Numbered from the stretch's first letter, positions 16,883-25,289 are shown. The stretch: 64,000 nt of DNA from an uncultured Lachnospiraceae bacterium (GCA_944382125.1 CALWMV010000001.1:1-64000), one strand, 5' to 3'. A program made the numbers and translations. The notes: generated from the letters alone by a model not told the origin.

Positions 16883-17000
16883 CACATTTTATTGGGTTGT
16901 TTTAGAGGAGTTTACACATTTTAATAGGTTGTTTTTAGGAGTTATTCACATTTTAATAGCATGTATCACGGGAAAAATCACAATTTAATGGCTTGCGGGC
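16883..17000. repeat. Four direct repeats of exact 32-bp period, possible insertion-sequence end
   Basis: CACATTTTATTGGGTTGT, CACATTTTAATAGGTTGT, CACATTTTAATAGCATGT and CACAATTTAATGGCTTGC begin at 16883, 16915, 16947 and 16979. The array is contiguous, without unique spacers, and is preceded by TGTCAA. Multiple terminal repeats like this occur at the ends of IS21-family elements; no transposase gene is present, so only an end would remain. Confidence 0.55.
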
Positions 17001-17057
17001 TTAGTCATTTATCTTTCATCAGTATCAAAAAGATATCTGACAATTTCAATGATCAAC

Positions 17058-17171
17058 TCAGTTGACACAGGCATTTGAAATGTATTCGTCAATGGATAAT
17101 GGAGCCTTACCGCAGTAATGGGATTGATTTATCCGTTTAAAACTCCTGCCGCATTTTGGACATACCCACAT
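17058..17171 (-). pseudogene. N-terminal fragment of a DUF1801 (YdhG-like) protein
   Basis: GGAGGAACAAATC leads into an ATG at 17171 that opens a 37-residue peptide: MWVCPKCGRSFKRINQSHYC, then GKAPLSIDEYI, ended by TGA at 17058. Full-length DUF1801 proteins with this CxxC zinc-ribbon-like start are over 100 residues long. The remainder is missing, and the four-repeat array lies just beyond, so an insertion or deletion probably removed it. The interval 17172-17466 shows no intact gene, only short open stretches. Confidence 0.65.
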
Positions 17172-17466
17172 GATTTGTTCCTCCTACTATTCAGCAGGTC
17201 GTTTAACTTCTCATATACATCAAAATGACAATCTTCCCCTTTTTGAAATACATTATCATATTTAGGAATGCTAAGCTTCAGGATAACGTACTTGAACTCA
17301 GCCTTTATATCCGTCTCATATTATTGCTGCAATTTTACGAAAGATTTTTGCATCCTAACACATTCTTCCGTTTTAAAATCCAGTGATCCACAAAATATTG
17401 AGGAAAAATCTGTGACACACTGGCAGCCTTATATAAGCAAAGAATTCATATGTAACAAATTATAAG

Positions 17467-17844
17467 TTATTTATTCTTGGCAAAACCATGGGCTTGCTTA
17501 AGCCAGCAGAGAAGCTCTTCGTCTATATCCTCTGTTCCTCCGATAACGATATGAGTAGTCCATCTTCCGGGATATGGCTCTGTTTTTGTCGCCACACGAG
17601 GCGACTCAATTGGATAAGGCATGCCAAGAGTGACTACCAGATACGGGTCTGGAAGTTCCTTCTTCTTTTTCACCCGGACAAATGACACACAGGCAAACAT
17701 GTGTACATCATAAAAGGATATCTGTGACTTCCGTACCCTGATCTCAGCATCAGGATACAGCTTTGTTACGGCATCTGCAAAAGCCTCGTAGAGAGGCAAG
17801 GCATCAGGCTGCTTATCAAAGAATATAATAGTATCAAGATCCAT
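17467..17844 (-). CDS. DUF5655 domain protein
   Basis: The 125-residue protein matches DUF5655 by IFFDKQPDALPLYEAFADAV near the start, RVRKSQISFYD, and the ending of GRWTTHIVIGG followed by LLCWLKQAHGFA. Such domains are often found together with DUF1801, whose fragment lies 295 bp downstream on the same strand. Function is unknown. No strong ribosome binding site is close to the start; a coding remnant ends 8 bp upstream, so the gene may once have been translationally coupled. Confidence 0.7.
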   Translation of the reverse strand: MDLDTIIFFDKQPDALPLYEAFADAVTKLYPDAEIRVRKSQISFYDVHMFACVSFVRVKKKKELPDPYLVVTLGMPYPIESPRVATKTEPYPGRWTTHIVIGGTEDIDEELLCWLKQAHGFAKNK

Positions 17845-17852
17845 ATTTCATA

Positions 17853-18041
17853 TCAATCCTCAGCCATGGCTTTTATCTTATCATAATGCCGCTCAGTAGT
17901 ACCGATATCCGTGGCGGACACATATCTGCCCTCAAAAAAATCTGACTTTACCTTTGACTCAGTTGTTTCCATTTTGGAAACAACTGCTTCTTCTGTTACC
18001 ACAAGCCTCTTTGTAAATCTGAAAGCAGGCGATAAAAAGCG
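17853..18041 (-). pseudogene. Unidentified coding remnant ahead of the DUF5655 gene
   Basis: A 62-codon frame without a clear start signal ends at 17853. It contains SDFFEGRYVSATDIGTTERH and then YDKIKAMAED. The amino acid pattern looks like a real C-terminus, but I cannot name the family. It includes a perfect 12-bp inverted repeat at 17960-17986 (CAGTTGTTTCCA / TGGAAACAACTG). The remaining bases up to 18223 show nothing else. Confidence 0.35.
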
Positions 18042-18223
18042 TTATAATTTGTAATGGTTTCATTCCCTTAATCCTTTAAGCAATTATATCATCGACTTCT
18101 TATCCATCTCAACATAAGCTTATCTTACATTTTACACTCAGTTCTTACAAATCATATAGGTAATGTTAGCGCTCAGCGATTTTAGCCACTCAGAGCTCAG
18201 CGAGAAATACCGGGTGGACGATC

Positions 18224-18490
18224 ATGAGGAACCTTTTGCAGCGCCCCTGGCGCTTCAATGAATTAAAAAAGTCCCTGGAAGGGATCAGTCAGAAGGTGCT
18301 GGCTGACAGCCTTCGCTCTATGGAGGAGGACGGGATCATCACGCGAACTGTCTATCCTGAGATCCCTCCAAGGGTCGAATACGCTCTGAGTGAGCTTGGC
18401 GAGTCTATGCGTCCCATCATCACCGCCATGGAGCAGTGTGGAAACACATACAAAAAAACTATAAATAAAACAGATGTCCCGTCACTGTGA
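18224..18490 (+). pseudogene. HxlR-family regulator lacking its N-terminus
   Basis: The 88-residue frame covers the winged-helix part of an HxlR/MarR-type regulator: RNLLQRPWRFNELKKSLEGI, SQKVLADSLRSMEEDG, and the wing YPEIPPRVEYALSELG. The normal N-terminal 25-30 residues, with the redox-active Cys and the GGKW segment, are missing. A remnant GWTIM is readable just before the ATG, in frame after a stop. No ribosome binding site precedes it. It is probably inactive, although a shortened product cannot be excluded. An intact family member is encoded at 45791. Confidence 0.65.
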
Positions 18491-18503
18491 GACATCTGTT
18501 TTG
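18468..18503 (+). terminator. Intrinsic terminator after the HxlR remnant
   Basis: ACAGATGTC pairs with GACATCTGT around CCCGTCACTGTGA, followed by TTTTGTT. The stem begins inside the last codons of the HxlR frame. Confidence 0.8.
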
Positions 18504-18549
18504 TTCTGCAGAAACCTATTCTGCTTTTATGCTATATCCCCGGTAGCAT

Positions 18550-18723
18550 CTACCGGCCCTGCTTTCCTCCAAGCCCCCATATCAGTCCTCCGCCAAAGGC
18601 TCCCGGTCCTACATGGGAGGATACGCTGAATGTAAGGGGATCATATTTTATGTCCTTATCAGGAAACGCCTCCGAAACCATTGATATCCATGAGCGCTCA
18701 TCAGCTCCGTTGGCGGAGGACTG
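18550..18723 (-). pseudogene. C-terminal remnant of a DegV family protein
   Basis: The minus strand holds an open 57-codon tail with YDPLTFSVSSHVGPGAFGGG followed by LIWGLGGKQGR and a stop at 18550. SHVGPGA-G is the conserved C-terminal fatty-acid-binding motif of DegV proteins, which are about 280 residues long. No upstream part remains, so the gene is a fragment. The bases between it and ilvE hold only the promoter at 18810. Confidence 0.65.
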
Positions 18724-18809
18724 TTATAATATCCATAACCCCAAATAATACCTCAGTTGCAAAAGTCCTTTATTGCTTGATTATTTTAACGTATTAAACT
18801 AACTTTTTG

Positions 18810-18837
18810 TTGCAGGATACTGACTTCTGTGTATAAT
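18810..18837 (+). promoter_or_regulatory. Promoter of ilvE
   Basis: TTGCAG (18810-18815) and TATAAT (18832-18837) are 16 bp apart, about 80 bp before the start codon. The leader has a small ACAGGC/GCCTGT hairpin (18875-18889) but no T-box or terminator. Confidence 0.65.
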
Positions 18838-18916
18838 CTTAAGTTATTATTTTTTGATGCTGTATCTGTGCAGGACAGGCTCTGCCTGTATATGCTGACT
18901 AAAGGAGGGATCAACG

Positions 18917-19948
18917 ATGAGAAAAACTAAGGATATGGACTGGCAGTCTTTGGGATTTCAGTATATGAGCTGTGACAAGCGTTATGTCTCCCGGTTCAGG
19001 GAAGGCCAGTGGGATGAAGGGAGCCTCACCGGGGATCCCAGCATAACACTCAGCGAATGCGCCGGCATACTGCAATATTGTCAGGAATGCTTTGAAGGAT
19101 TGAAGGCATATGAAACCGTAAACGGAGATATAGTATGCTTCCGTCCGGATCTCAATGCAAAAAGGATGGCAGAGACAGCGGAGTTTCTCTGCATGCCGAA
19201 ATTTCCTGAGGATCGCTTCATCAGGGCTGTAGATGAGACTGTAAGGGCAAATCTTGAATATGTGCCTCCCTATGGCAGCGGAGCATCCCTTTATATAAGG
19301 CCCTATATGTTCGCCTCCGGTCCTGTCATAGGCGTAAAGCCCGCTGACGAATATATGTTCCGTATCATAGTCATGCCCGTAGGTCCATATTTCAAGGGAG
19401 GTGCAAAGCCCATAGCCGTGATGGTAAGCGATTATGACAGGGCAGCACCCCACGGAACGGGTCATATAAAAGCAGGCTTAAACTACGCCATGAGCCTTCA
19501 CGCCCATGAGATAGCAAAGGAAGCCGGATATCCTGAAAATATGTTCCTGGACCCCCGGGAGCACAAATACGTGGAAGAGTCCGGCGGAGCAAACTTCTAT
19601 TTTATCTCCGGGGACGGCAGTACCTTTATAACGCCCAAGTCAGGCAGCATACTGCCTTCCATCACCAGGCGTTCCCTGGTATATGTGGCTGAACACATGC
19701 TTGGCCTTAAAGTTGAGGAGAGGCCTGTAGAATTTGCAGAAATAAGCGATTTTTCTGAATGCGGTCTCTGCGGCACCGCAGCAGTCATTTCTCCAGTGGG
19801 CCTGGTGCATGACCATGGCAGAGATATAATATTTGGCAAGGGCCTTGAGGAGCCAGGTCCTGTCACAAAGGAGCTTTATGAAAAACTTACCGGCATACAG
19901 CTCGGTACCGTAAAAGCTCCCGAGGGCTGGATACATAAAATAGCCTGA
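18917..19948 (+). CDS. ilvE: Branched-chain amino acid aminotransferase
   Basis: The 343-residue protein belongs to the fold-type IV PLP aminotransferases of the long BCAT group. It interconverts leucine, isoleucine and valine with their 2-oxo acids using glutamate/2-oxoglutarate. Visible family features are QYCQECFEGLKAY (about 55-67), FRPDLNAKRM, GSGASLYIRPYMF, the segment HIKAGLNYAM (about 183-192) that carries the PLP-binding lysine, and VEESGGANFYFI (about 219-230). GGAGG lies just before the start. The gene is monocistronic, with its own promoter and a terminator that overlaps the stop codon. The length is normal. Confidence 0.93.
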   Translation: MRKTKDMDWQSLGFQYMSCDKRYVSRFREGQWDEGSLTGDPSITLSECAGILQYCQECFEGLKAYETVNGDIVCFRPDLNAKRMAETAEFLCMPKFPEDRFIRAVDETVRANLEYVPPYGSGASLYIRPYMFASGPVIGVKPADEYMFRIIVMPVGPYFKGGAKPIAVMVSDYDRAAPHGTGHIKAGLNYAMSLHAHEIAKEAGYPENMFLDPREHKYVEESGGANFYFISGDGSTFITPKSGSILPSITRRSLVYVAEHMLGLKVEERPVEFAEISDFSECGLCGTAAVISPVGLVHDHGRDIIFGKGLEEPGPVTKELYEKLTGIQLGTVKAPEGWIHKIA

Positions 19949-19979
19949 GCTGCAATGCAGCTCAGGCTTTATGCCTTTT
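19942..19979. terminator. Terminator shared by ilvE and the convergent M20 gene
   Basis: AGCCTGAGCTGC pairs with GCAGCTCAGGCT around AAT. The stem starts within the last two codons of ilvE and is followed by TTTATGCCTTTTT. The M20 gene on the other strand ends at 19982, so it may serve both. Confidence 0.85.
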
Positions 19980-19981
19980 TA

Positions 19982-21346
19982 TCAGACATCATAGGGCCAG
20001 GGGATATCGTCAGTTATCGGACACTCATATTTCGTTCCGGCCATGGTCTCCTCAAACTCCTTCTTTGCAGCCTCTACAAGCTCGGCATGCTCTATCATCT
20101 CATTTGCTCCGGCAGCCATTATCTTTCCGGCATAGAGCATACCCTTAATGCCGATGGAGGTGCCTCCGGATGCGGTTATCATCCAGGTATGGCCTCCGGA
20201 AAGCGCAGGCGCCGTGCAGCCCGGATTAAGCACTCCTGGACAGATATGCTGTACATCTCCATAGTCCGTAGATCCCCCCGCAGGGGCATCAGTAAGGGGC
20301 CTGATCTTATAATCGATTGGCGGTGTCACACCCTTCTGATACTGGGGCGACAGACTGTTGATCTCTTCCGCAAACTTAAGCTCATCTTCAGTATACTCAG
20401 GAGGAGCTATCTCCTCCCTCATCTTTTGCATGACCTCACTCATCACACGGTTCTGAAGGGTCGGATATATTCCTCCAAGGTTTTCTATGCTGAGCTTCGT
20501 TTCCGTCATATGGGAGGCACCCTCGGCACATTTTATAACCCTCTGATAAGCATCCTTTACAGCCTCCCAGGACTGAGCCCTTACAAAATACTTCACCGAA
20601 GAGTTATCCGGCACGATATTTGGCGCCATTCCTCCATCCAGTATCTGATAATGCATGCGCACATCATCCGTCACATGCTCTCTCAAAAACTCCACGCCCA
20701 TATTCATAAGCTGTACAGCGTCGAGAGCGCTCCTGCCCTCCCAGGGCAGGGCTGCAGCATGGGAGGTTTTTCCCTTAAAATGGAATATGGCTCCCTGCAC
20801 TCCGTTGTTGACTCCAAGCGTAGCCTCATTGGAGGTACCGGGATGCCAGGTTATCGTAAGATCACACTCATAAAAGGCCCCCTGTTTAGCCATAAAGCCC
20901 TTTCCAGTAAGCTGCTCCTCAGCAGGGCAGCCATAATATATGATAGTGCCGTCTTTCCCGCTCTGTTCCAGCTCTGCCTTCAGCCCTATGCAGGCGGCAA
21001 CGCAGCCTACGCCAAGCAGATTATGACCGCATCCATGGCCGGGACCGTCCTGCACTACAGGTTCCTTATGGGAGCAGGCCTTCTGACTTAGTCCAGGCAG
21101 ACAGTCATATTCTCCGCAGAAGCCTATGACAGGATGTCCCTTGCCCCATACCGCCCTTATGGCTGTAGGCATGCCATAGGCTCCAAGCTCGGTCTCAAAG
21201 CCTTTGGATCTCAAATACTCGGCGGTCCAGGCGCTGGCCTTTTTCTCATGCCATCCCATCTCCGGATTATCCCATATCTTCATGGCAAGCTCCGACAGAG
21301 CTCCAGCCTCCTTATCTATTTCCATACAGCAGATCCTTTCAGACAT
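19982..21346 (-). CDS. M20 family amidohydrolase, AbgB-like
   Basis: The 454-residue protein is a zinc-dependent M20 peptidase/amidohydrolase. Metal-site features are GFCGEYDCLPGL (about 74-85), GPGHGCGHNLLG (about 101-112), the catalytic Glu pair in CPAEEQLTG (about 139-147), the dimerisation-domain segment GKTSHAAALPWEG (about 192-204) and the late GSTDYGDV/GGHTW region. It resembles the B subunit of p-aminobenzoyl-glutamate hydrolase, which cleaves an acyl-glutamate amide bond. The exact substrate is not certain. AAAGGAGG precedes the start at 21346. It is a single gene, convergent with ilvE and downstream of the rnf operon. Confidence 0.88.
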   Translation of the reverse strand: MSERICCMEIDKEAGALSELAMKIWDNPEMGWHEKKASAWTAEYLRSKGFETELGAYGMPTAIRAVWGKGHPVIGFCGEYDCLPGLSQKACSHKEPVVQDGPGHGCGHNLLGVGCVAACIGLKAELEQSGKDGTIIYYGCPAEEQLTGKGFMAKQGAFYECDLTITWHPGTSNEATLGVNNGVQGAIFHFKGKTSHAAALPWEGRSALDAVQLMNMGVEFLREHVTDDVRMHYQILDGGMAPNIVPDNSSVKYFVRAQSWEAVKDAYQRVIKCAEGASHMTETKLSIENLGGIYPTLQNRVMSEVMQKMREEIAPPEYTEDELKFAEEINSLSPQYQKGVTPPIDYKIRPLTDAPAGGSTDYGDVQHICPGVLNPGCTAPALSGGHTWMITASGGTSIGIKGMLYAGKIMAAGANEMIEHAELVEAAKKEFEETMAGTKYECPITDDIPWPYDV

Positions 21347-21419
21347 GATACGCCTCCTTTTATAAATATTGATTCCTTATATTATCTTTTTTGAAAAATT
21401 ACCGATGTTACTGAAAAAT

Positions 21420-21455
21420 GACAAATGTGTCACCGATCTCTCAGTGACACATTTC
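21420..21455 (-). terminator. Terminator of the rnf operon
   Basis: AAATGTGTCAC pairs with GTGACACATTT around a 10-base loop (arms 21423-21433 and 21444-21454). It lies about 20 bp after the rnfB stop and is followed on the minus strand by GTCATTTTTC. Confidence 0.85.
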
Positions 21456-21473
21456 ATGATTTTTGATATTTGA

Positions 21474-22289
21474 TTATACTGTCGCTCTGATTATGACCTT
21501 CTTCGGACACTTCTCGGCACACTTGCCGCAGCCGGTGCACTTGTCGTAGTCGATGACCGCCACGTTATTATCCATGTGAATGGCATCGAATTCGCACTGC
21601 TTGGTGCAGAGGGTACATCCGATACATCCGGCCTCACATACGCTCATGACGTCCTTGCCGCGCTTGTGGCTGGAGCACTGTACCTTGTAGGGCTGTCCCT
21701 TGGGCACGAGGGCTATGATGTGCTGAGGGCAGGTCTTGATGCAGGCCTGACAGCCGGTACACTTGTCCTCATCTACAGCAGCCACACCGTCCACCACATG
21801 GATGGCATCGAACTTACATGCCTTTACGCAGGCACCGTAGCCCATGCATCCGTACTCACAGCCCTTGTCATCAGAGCCGGGAACTACAGATATGGCGTTG
21901 CAGTCCTTTATGCCGTAATAATCATATTTCTTTGCAGCCTTGCCGCAGGTTCCGGCACACTTTACGAAAGCCACCATCTGCTTGAAGTCTGCATCTCCGG
22001 GATCCATGCCCATGGCTATGGCTATCTTCTTTGCCACCTCAGGTCCGCCTACAGGGCAGGCATTGGTGGGAGCCTTGCCTGCAGCTATGGCCTCGGCACA
22101 GGCATCGCAGCCTGCAAAGCCGCAGCCTCCGCAGTTGGCTCCGGGAAGGAGCTCCCTGACTGCATCCTGGAGGGGATTGGCTTCGACCTTGAACTTCTCA
22201 GCGGCTATGACCAGCAGTATACCTACAAGGAGGCCGACTATACCGACTATACCGGCGGCATATACTACACCAGTTATGATATCGTTCAT
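21474..22289 (-). CDS. rnfB: Rnf complex subunit B
   Basis: RnfB is the iron-sulfur subunit through which reduced ferredoxin delivers electrons to the Rnf complex. The 271-residue protein has one N-terminal membrane helix (about 5-30), the 4Fe-4S DUF domain (CGGCGFAGC with Cys at 53, 56, 61 and 78), and four ferredoxin-type motifs: CEYGCMGYGACVKAC, CTGCQACIKTCP, CEAGCIGCTLCTKQC and CTGCGKCAEKCP. Further Cys residues lie in CAGTCGKA. The protein ends directly after the last cluster motif, without a long tail. It is the last gene of rnfCDGEAB, 12 bp after rnfA. Confidence 0.97.
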   Translation of the reverse strand: MNDIITGVVYAAGIVGIVGLLVGILLVIAAEKFKVEANPLQDAVRELLPGANCGGCGFAGCDACAEAIAAGKAPTNACPVGGPEVAKKIAIAMGMDPGDADFKQMVAFVKCAGTCGKAAKKYDYYGIKDCNAISVVPGSDDKGCEYGCMGYGACVKACKFDAIHVVDGVAAVDEDKCTGCQACIKTCPQHIIALVPKGQPYKVQCSSHKRGKDVMSVCEAGCIGCTLCTKQCEFDAIHMDNNVAVIDYDKCTGCGKCAEKCPKKVIIRATV

Positions 22290-22301
22290 ACTTCCACCTC
22301 C

Positions 22302-22880
22302 TTAAATAAGTCCTGAGAATCCGCAGAAGGCTATGGCCATGAGTCCTGCAGTGACAAGGACTATGGGTGAGCCCTGGAAGCTCTTGGGTATGCCTTCATT
22401 TTCAGCTATCTTCTCACGGACACCTGCCATAAGGCTGATGGCCAGCAGGAAGCCGCAGGATATACCTACGCCGTTTATAACGGACTCCACAAGGCCGTAA
22501 CCCTCCTGAACATTGGTGAGGGCTGCACCGAGCACCGCACAGTTGGTGGTGATCAGGGGCAGATATACGCCGAGGGCAGTATAAAGACCGGGCATGGACT
22601 TCTTAAGGAACATCTCAACGAACTGCACCAGACCTGCAATGACAAGTATGAACACTATGGTCTGGAGATACTCGATCCCCATGGGGACGAGTATGTGGTC
22701 GTATATCAGAGAGCAGATGAAGGAAGCCAGGGTGATAACGAACAGCACGGCAAGTCCCATGCTGGTGGCTGTCTCTACCTTTTTGGAAACTCCAAGGAAA
22801 GGACAGATACCAAGGAACTGGCTCAGGGTAACATTGTTGACCAGTGCTGCGCCTACTGCAATAAGTAAAAGCTCCTGCAT
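22302..22880 (-). CDS. rnfA: Rnf complex subunit A
   Basis: RnfA is an integral membrane subunit of the ferredoxin:NAD+ oxidoreductase that couples electron flow to Na+ or H+ export. The 192-residue protein has six membrane helices. It shows the conserved NNVTLSQFLGICPFLGVSKK segment near residue 15 and TNCAVLGAAL near residue 110, whose Cys residues may hold the membrane-embedded iron-sulfur centre known for RnfA/RnfE. Its start overlaps the rnfE stop by one base. The length is standard. Confidence 0.97.
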   Translation of the reverse strand: MQELLLIAVGAALVNNVTLSQFLGICPFLGVSKKVETATSMGLAVLFVITLASFICSLIYDHILVPMGIEYLQTIVFILVIAGLVQFVEMFLKKSMPGLYTALGVYLPLITTNCAVLGAALTNVQEGYGLVESVINGVGISCGFLLAISLMAGVREKIAENEGIPKSFQGSPIVLVTAGLMAIAFCGFSGLI

Positions 22881-23653
22881 TATCTGTTACCTCCTTCCTT
22901 TGCTGCGGCCTCTGTCTTGGGACAGTCAGCCTTTTTAAGCTCTATCTTCTTATCCACGATCTCTTCAGCATGGAGCATGCAGCTTCCGCACTCTCCGGTG
23001 CAGCCTGCTGGCTCTCCGGCAAGCTTCTTCTTTGCTTTTTCAGCCTTTGAAAGGTTGGTGGCTGAAGGAGCCTTGAGTTTGTTCTGAAGGGCTGTCAGGC
23101 AGGCAAGCACTAAAAATGCTCCCGGTGCCATGACGAAGATGCCCACATGGAAATCGTCAGGTATGATCTGGTATCCGAATACCGAGCCTGCGCCTACGAG
23201 CTCACGGCAGAAGCCGATGATGGTCAGCGCACAGGTGAAGCCCAGTCCCATGCCGATTCCGTCACAGGCGGAAAGGAGGGCTGAATGCTTTGCCGCATAG
23301 GCCTCCGCACGTCCCATGATGATACAGTTTACGACGATCAGCGGTATATAGATACCAAGAGTGTTGTAAAGGGGCCTTACGTAGGCCTGCATCAGAAGCT
23401 CAACGATGGTGACCAGTGATGCAATGACCACGATGTATGCGGGGATACGTACCTTCTCAGGTATGATGTTCCTGAGAGCCGCGATCAGCAGGTTGCTGAA
23501 TATCAGCACGGCCGTGGTGGCGATACCCATACCGAAGCCGTTGATGGCACTGGTGGTGGTAGCCAGGGTAGGACACATGCCAAGCATGATCACAAAGGTA
23601 GGATTTTCCTTTATGATACCGTTATATATACGTTCAAAATATTTGTTTTTCAT
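22880..23653 (-). CDS. rnfE: Rnf complex subunit E with cysteine-rich C-terminal tail
   Basis: RnfE pairs with RnfA in the membrane core of the Rnf complex. The first 200 residues are typical: NPTFVIMLGMCPTLATTTSA (17-36) and VNCIIMGRAEAYA (108-120), with six helices. The protein is 257 residues long because of a hydrophilic tail from about residue 200. The tail is Lys-rich and contains GCTGECGSCM with Cys at 218, 222 and 225, plus a fourth Cys at 244. Standard RnfE proteins end near 200-230 residues. Four cysteines in a tail facing the cytoplasm could bind a metal or an iron-sulfur cluster, but this is inference. Confidence 0.95.
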   Translation of the reverse strand: MKNKYFERIYNGIIKENPTFVIMLGMCPTLATTTSAINGFGMGIATTAVLIFSNLLIAALRNIIPEKVRIPAYIVVIASLVTIVELLMQAYVRPLYNTLGIYIPLIVVNCIIMGRAEAYAAKHSALLSACDGIGMGLGFTCALTIIGFCRELVGAGSVFGYQIIPDDFHVGIFVMAPGAFLVLACLTALQNKLKAPSATNLSKAEKAKKKLAGEPAGCTGECGSCMLHAEEIVDKKIELKKADCPKTEAAAKEGGNR

Positions 23654-23673
23654 ATCAAAGACTCACCTCCCTC

Positions 23674-24279
23674 TCAGCCGTTCTGCTCTATATAGCTTTC
23701 AACACAGAGGTTGGCAGCATTGACTCCGTTGGTGACTGCCGTCGTGGTAACGGTAGCTCCTGATATGGCATTGATCTCGGTCTCTCCGGCATTGCCTGTC
23801 TTGGTCACGCTGAGCTGATCCGAAGCAAGCTTTCCGACAAACTGTCCCTTGAACTCGTCCGTATCCGCATTCATGCCGAGTCCTGCAGTCTCAGATATGG
23901 ACAGGAATGATATACCTGTATTGACTATCTTTCCGTCATGTTCCTGATATCCTACGGTCATCTGTATGTCTCCGCCATAGCCGCCGTGGGCAGTGACGGT
24001 AACTATATAACCCATGGCCTCTCCGCTCTCATCCACGGCTGCCACGAAGGAATCTATGCTTGCTGACTCTCCTGAGGCCGCATTGCTCACTGCTGCGAAC
24101 TCTGCCTCCTCCTGATACTCAGCAGCTCCGGGGATCAGGCTCTCATAGGCATCCAAAGTTGCCTGCTGATTTGCCAGCTCTATGGGCTCCTTGGTCACTC
24201 CGTATACCGCTCCGAGGGCAAGTCCGGAGATCAGGGTGATGAGGAAGAGGGTTATCGCTGTTTTGATGTTGTCAGTCAT
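23674..24279 (-). CDS. rnfG: Rnf complex subunit G, FMN-binding
   Basis: RnfG carries a covalently bound FMN on the outer side of the membrane. The 201-residue protein has an N-terminal membrane helix (about 7-27) and the flavinylation motif SGATVTT at 173-179, where Thr176 is the expected attachment residue. The stretch TAGLGMNAD (131-139) is the usual FMN-domain turn. Attachment requires an ApbE flavin transferase, which is not in this window. The gene sits between rnfD (2 bp) and rnfE (20 bp). Confidence 0.96.
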   Translation of the reverse strand: MTDNIKTAITLFLITLISGLALGAVYGVTKEPIELANQQATLDAYESLIPGAAEYQEEAEFAAVSNAASGESASIDSFVAAVDESGEAMGYIVTVTAHGGYGGDIQMTVGYQEHDGKIVNTGISFLSISETAGLGMNADTDEFKGQFVGKLASDQLSVTKTGNAGETEINAISGATVTTTAVTNGVNAANLCVESYIEQNG

Positions 24280-24281
24280 GA

Positions 24282-25289
24282 TTATCTTCCTCCTCCCTTA
24301 TTTTCATTCATAAGCTTCTTTGTGATCTCGGCATATCTGCCCTTTCCGAAAGGAGTGGGAACTGTGGCTCTCTCAATAAGGGGAGCTATGATGTTGCCGA
24401 TGATGATGGCATAGGATACTCCCTCTGCGGAAGCTCCGAATACACGGAACACTCCGGTAAGAAGTCCTATGGCTACTGCAAATATGATCTGGCCCAGGGG
24501 AGTGATCGGGGTGGTCACATAGTCGGTGGCCATGAAGAAGGCTCCGAAGATGAGTCCGCCGGCACATACCTCACAGGCTATGTAGTAAAGGTCAAAGCCT
24601 CTGCCTCCGAAAAGTCCCATGAATACTGCAACTGTCAGTATGTATACTGCAGGTATGCGTATGCTGATGACTCCTCTTATAAGGAGATAAGCCGCACCGA
24701 TGAGCAGCATGAGCACGCTGATCTCTCCGATGGTTCCGGGTATATTTCCAAAGAACAGATCTGAAAGGCTTGCCTCGCCGCCTGCCTTGAGCACTGCCAG
24801 GGGAGTAGCTCCCGATACAGCGTCAGCACCTGCGGGAAAGGAAGCGCTGAAATCCGTCATGGCCTTTGAAAATGATATGAGCAGGAAGCATCTTGCTGCC
24901 AGGGCAGGGTTCATGAAATTCTGTCCTATGCCGCCGTAAAGCTGCTTTACTACTACTATTGCAAATACAGAGCCCAGCATTGGTATCCAGTAAGGGATCT
25001 GCGGGGGCATATTGAGGGCCAGAATCATGCCTGTAACAACGGCTGAGCCGTCGCTTATGGTGATCGGCCTCTTCATGAGGTACTCGTAAAGGTACTCACT
25101 TATCACTGCAGCGGCCACTGTCAGCACAACTGTCAGCAAAGCATGCAGTCCGAAGCGGTATATTCCTAAGGCCGTGGCAGGAAGCATGGCTATGGCCACA
25201 TCCGTCATAATCTTCCTTGTCGTCACATTGGATCTTACATGGGGCGATGAGGAAACATGGTAAAGCTTTTTATCTTCGTTTAACGCCAT
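24282..25289 (-). CDS. rnfD: Rnf complex subunit D, FMN-binding
   Basis: The 335-residue membrane subunit carries the second covalent FMN. The motif SGATPL at 159-164 marks Thr162 as the attachment site. About eight to ten helices are visible, along with family stretches such as SPHVRSNVTTRKIMTDV (15-31), NFMNPALAARCFL (124-136) and ATDYVTTPITP. It overlaps the end of rnfC by 10 bp and has GGAGG 7 nt before its start, so translation follows on from rnfC. Confidence 0.96.
   Translation of the reverse strand: MALNEDKKLYHVSSSPHVRSNVTTRKIMTDVAIAMLPATALGIYRFGLHALLTVVLTVAAAVISEYLYEYLMKRPITISDGSAVVTGMILALNMPPQIPYWIPMLGSVFAIVVVKQLYGGIGQNFMNPALAARCFLLISFSKAMTDFSASFPAGADAVSGATPLAVLKAGGEASLSDLFFGNIPGTIGEISVLMLLIGAAYLLIRGVISIRIPAVYILTVAVFMGLFGGRGFDLYYIACEVCAGGLIFGAFFMATDYVTTPITPLGQIIFAVAIGLLTGVFRVFGASAEGVSYAIIIGNIIAPLIERATVPTPFGKGRYAEITKKLMNENKGGGR

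Noticed and set aside
16883..17000. Four 32-bp-period repeats considered as a CRISPR array
   Set aside because: The units follow each other without unique spacers, diverge steadily, and no cas gene is near.
19955..21091. A 378-codon plus-strand frame opposite the M20 gene
   Set aside because: It is antisense to a convincing metallohydrolase; the frame is open because of the codon bias of the real gene.
21576..22316. A 246-codon plus-strand frame opposite rnfB
   Set aside because: rnfB has all its iron-sulfur motifs; the antisense frame shows no domain.
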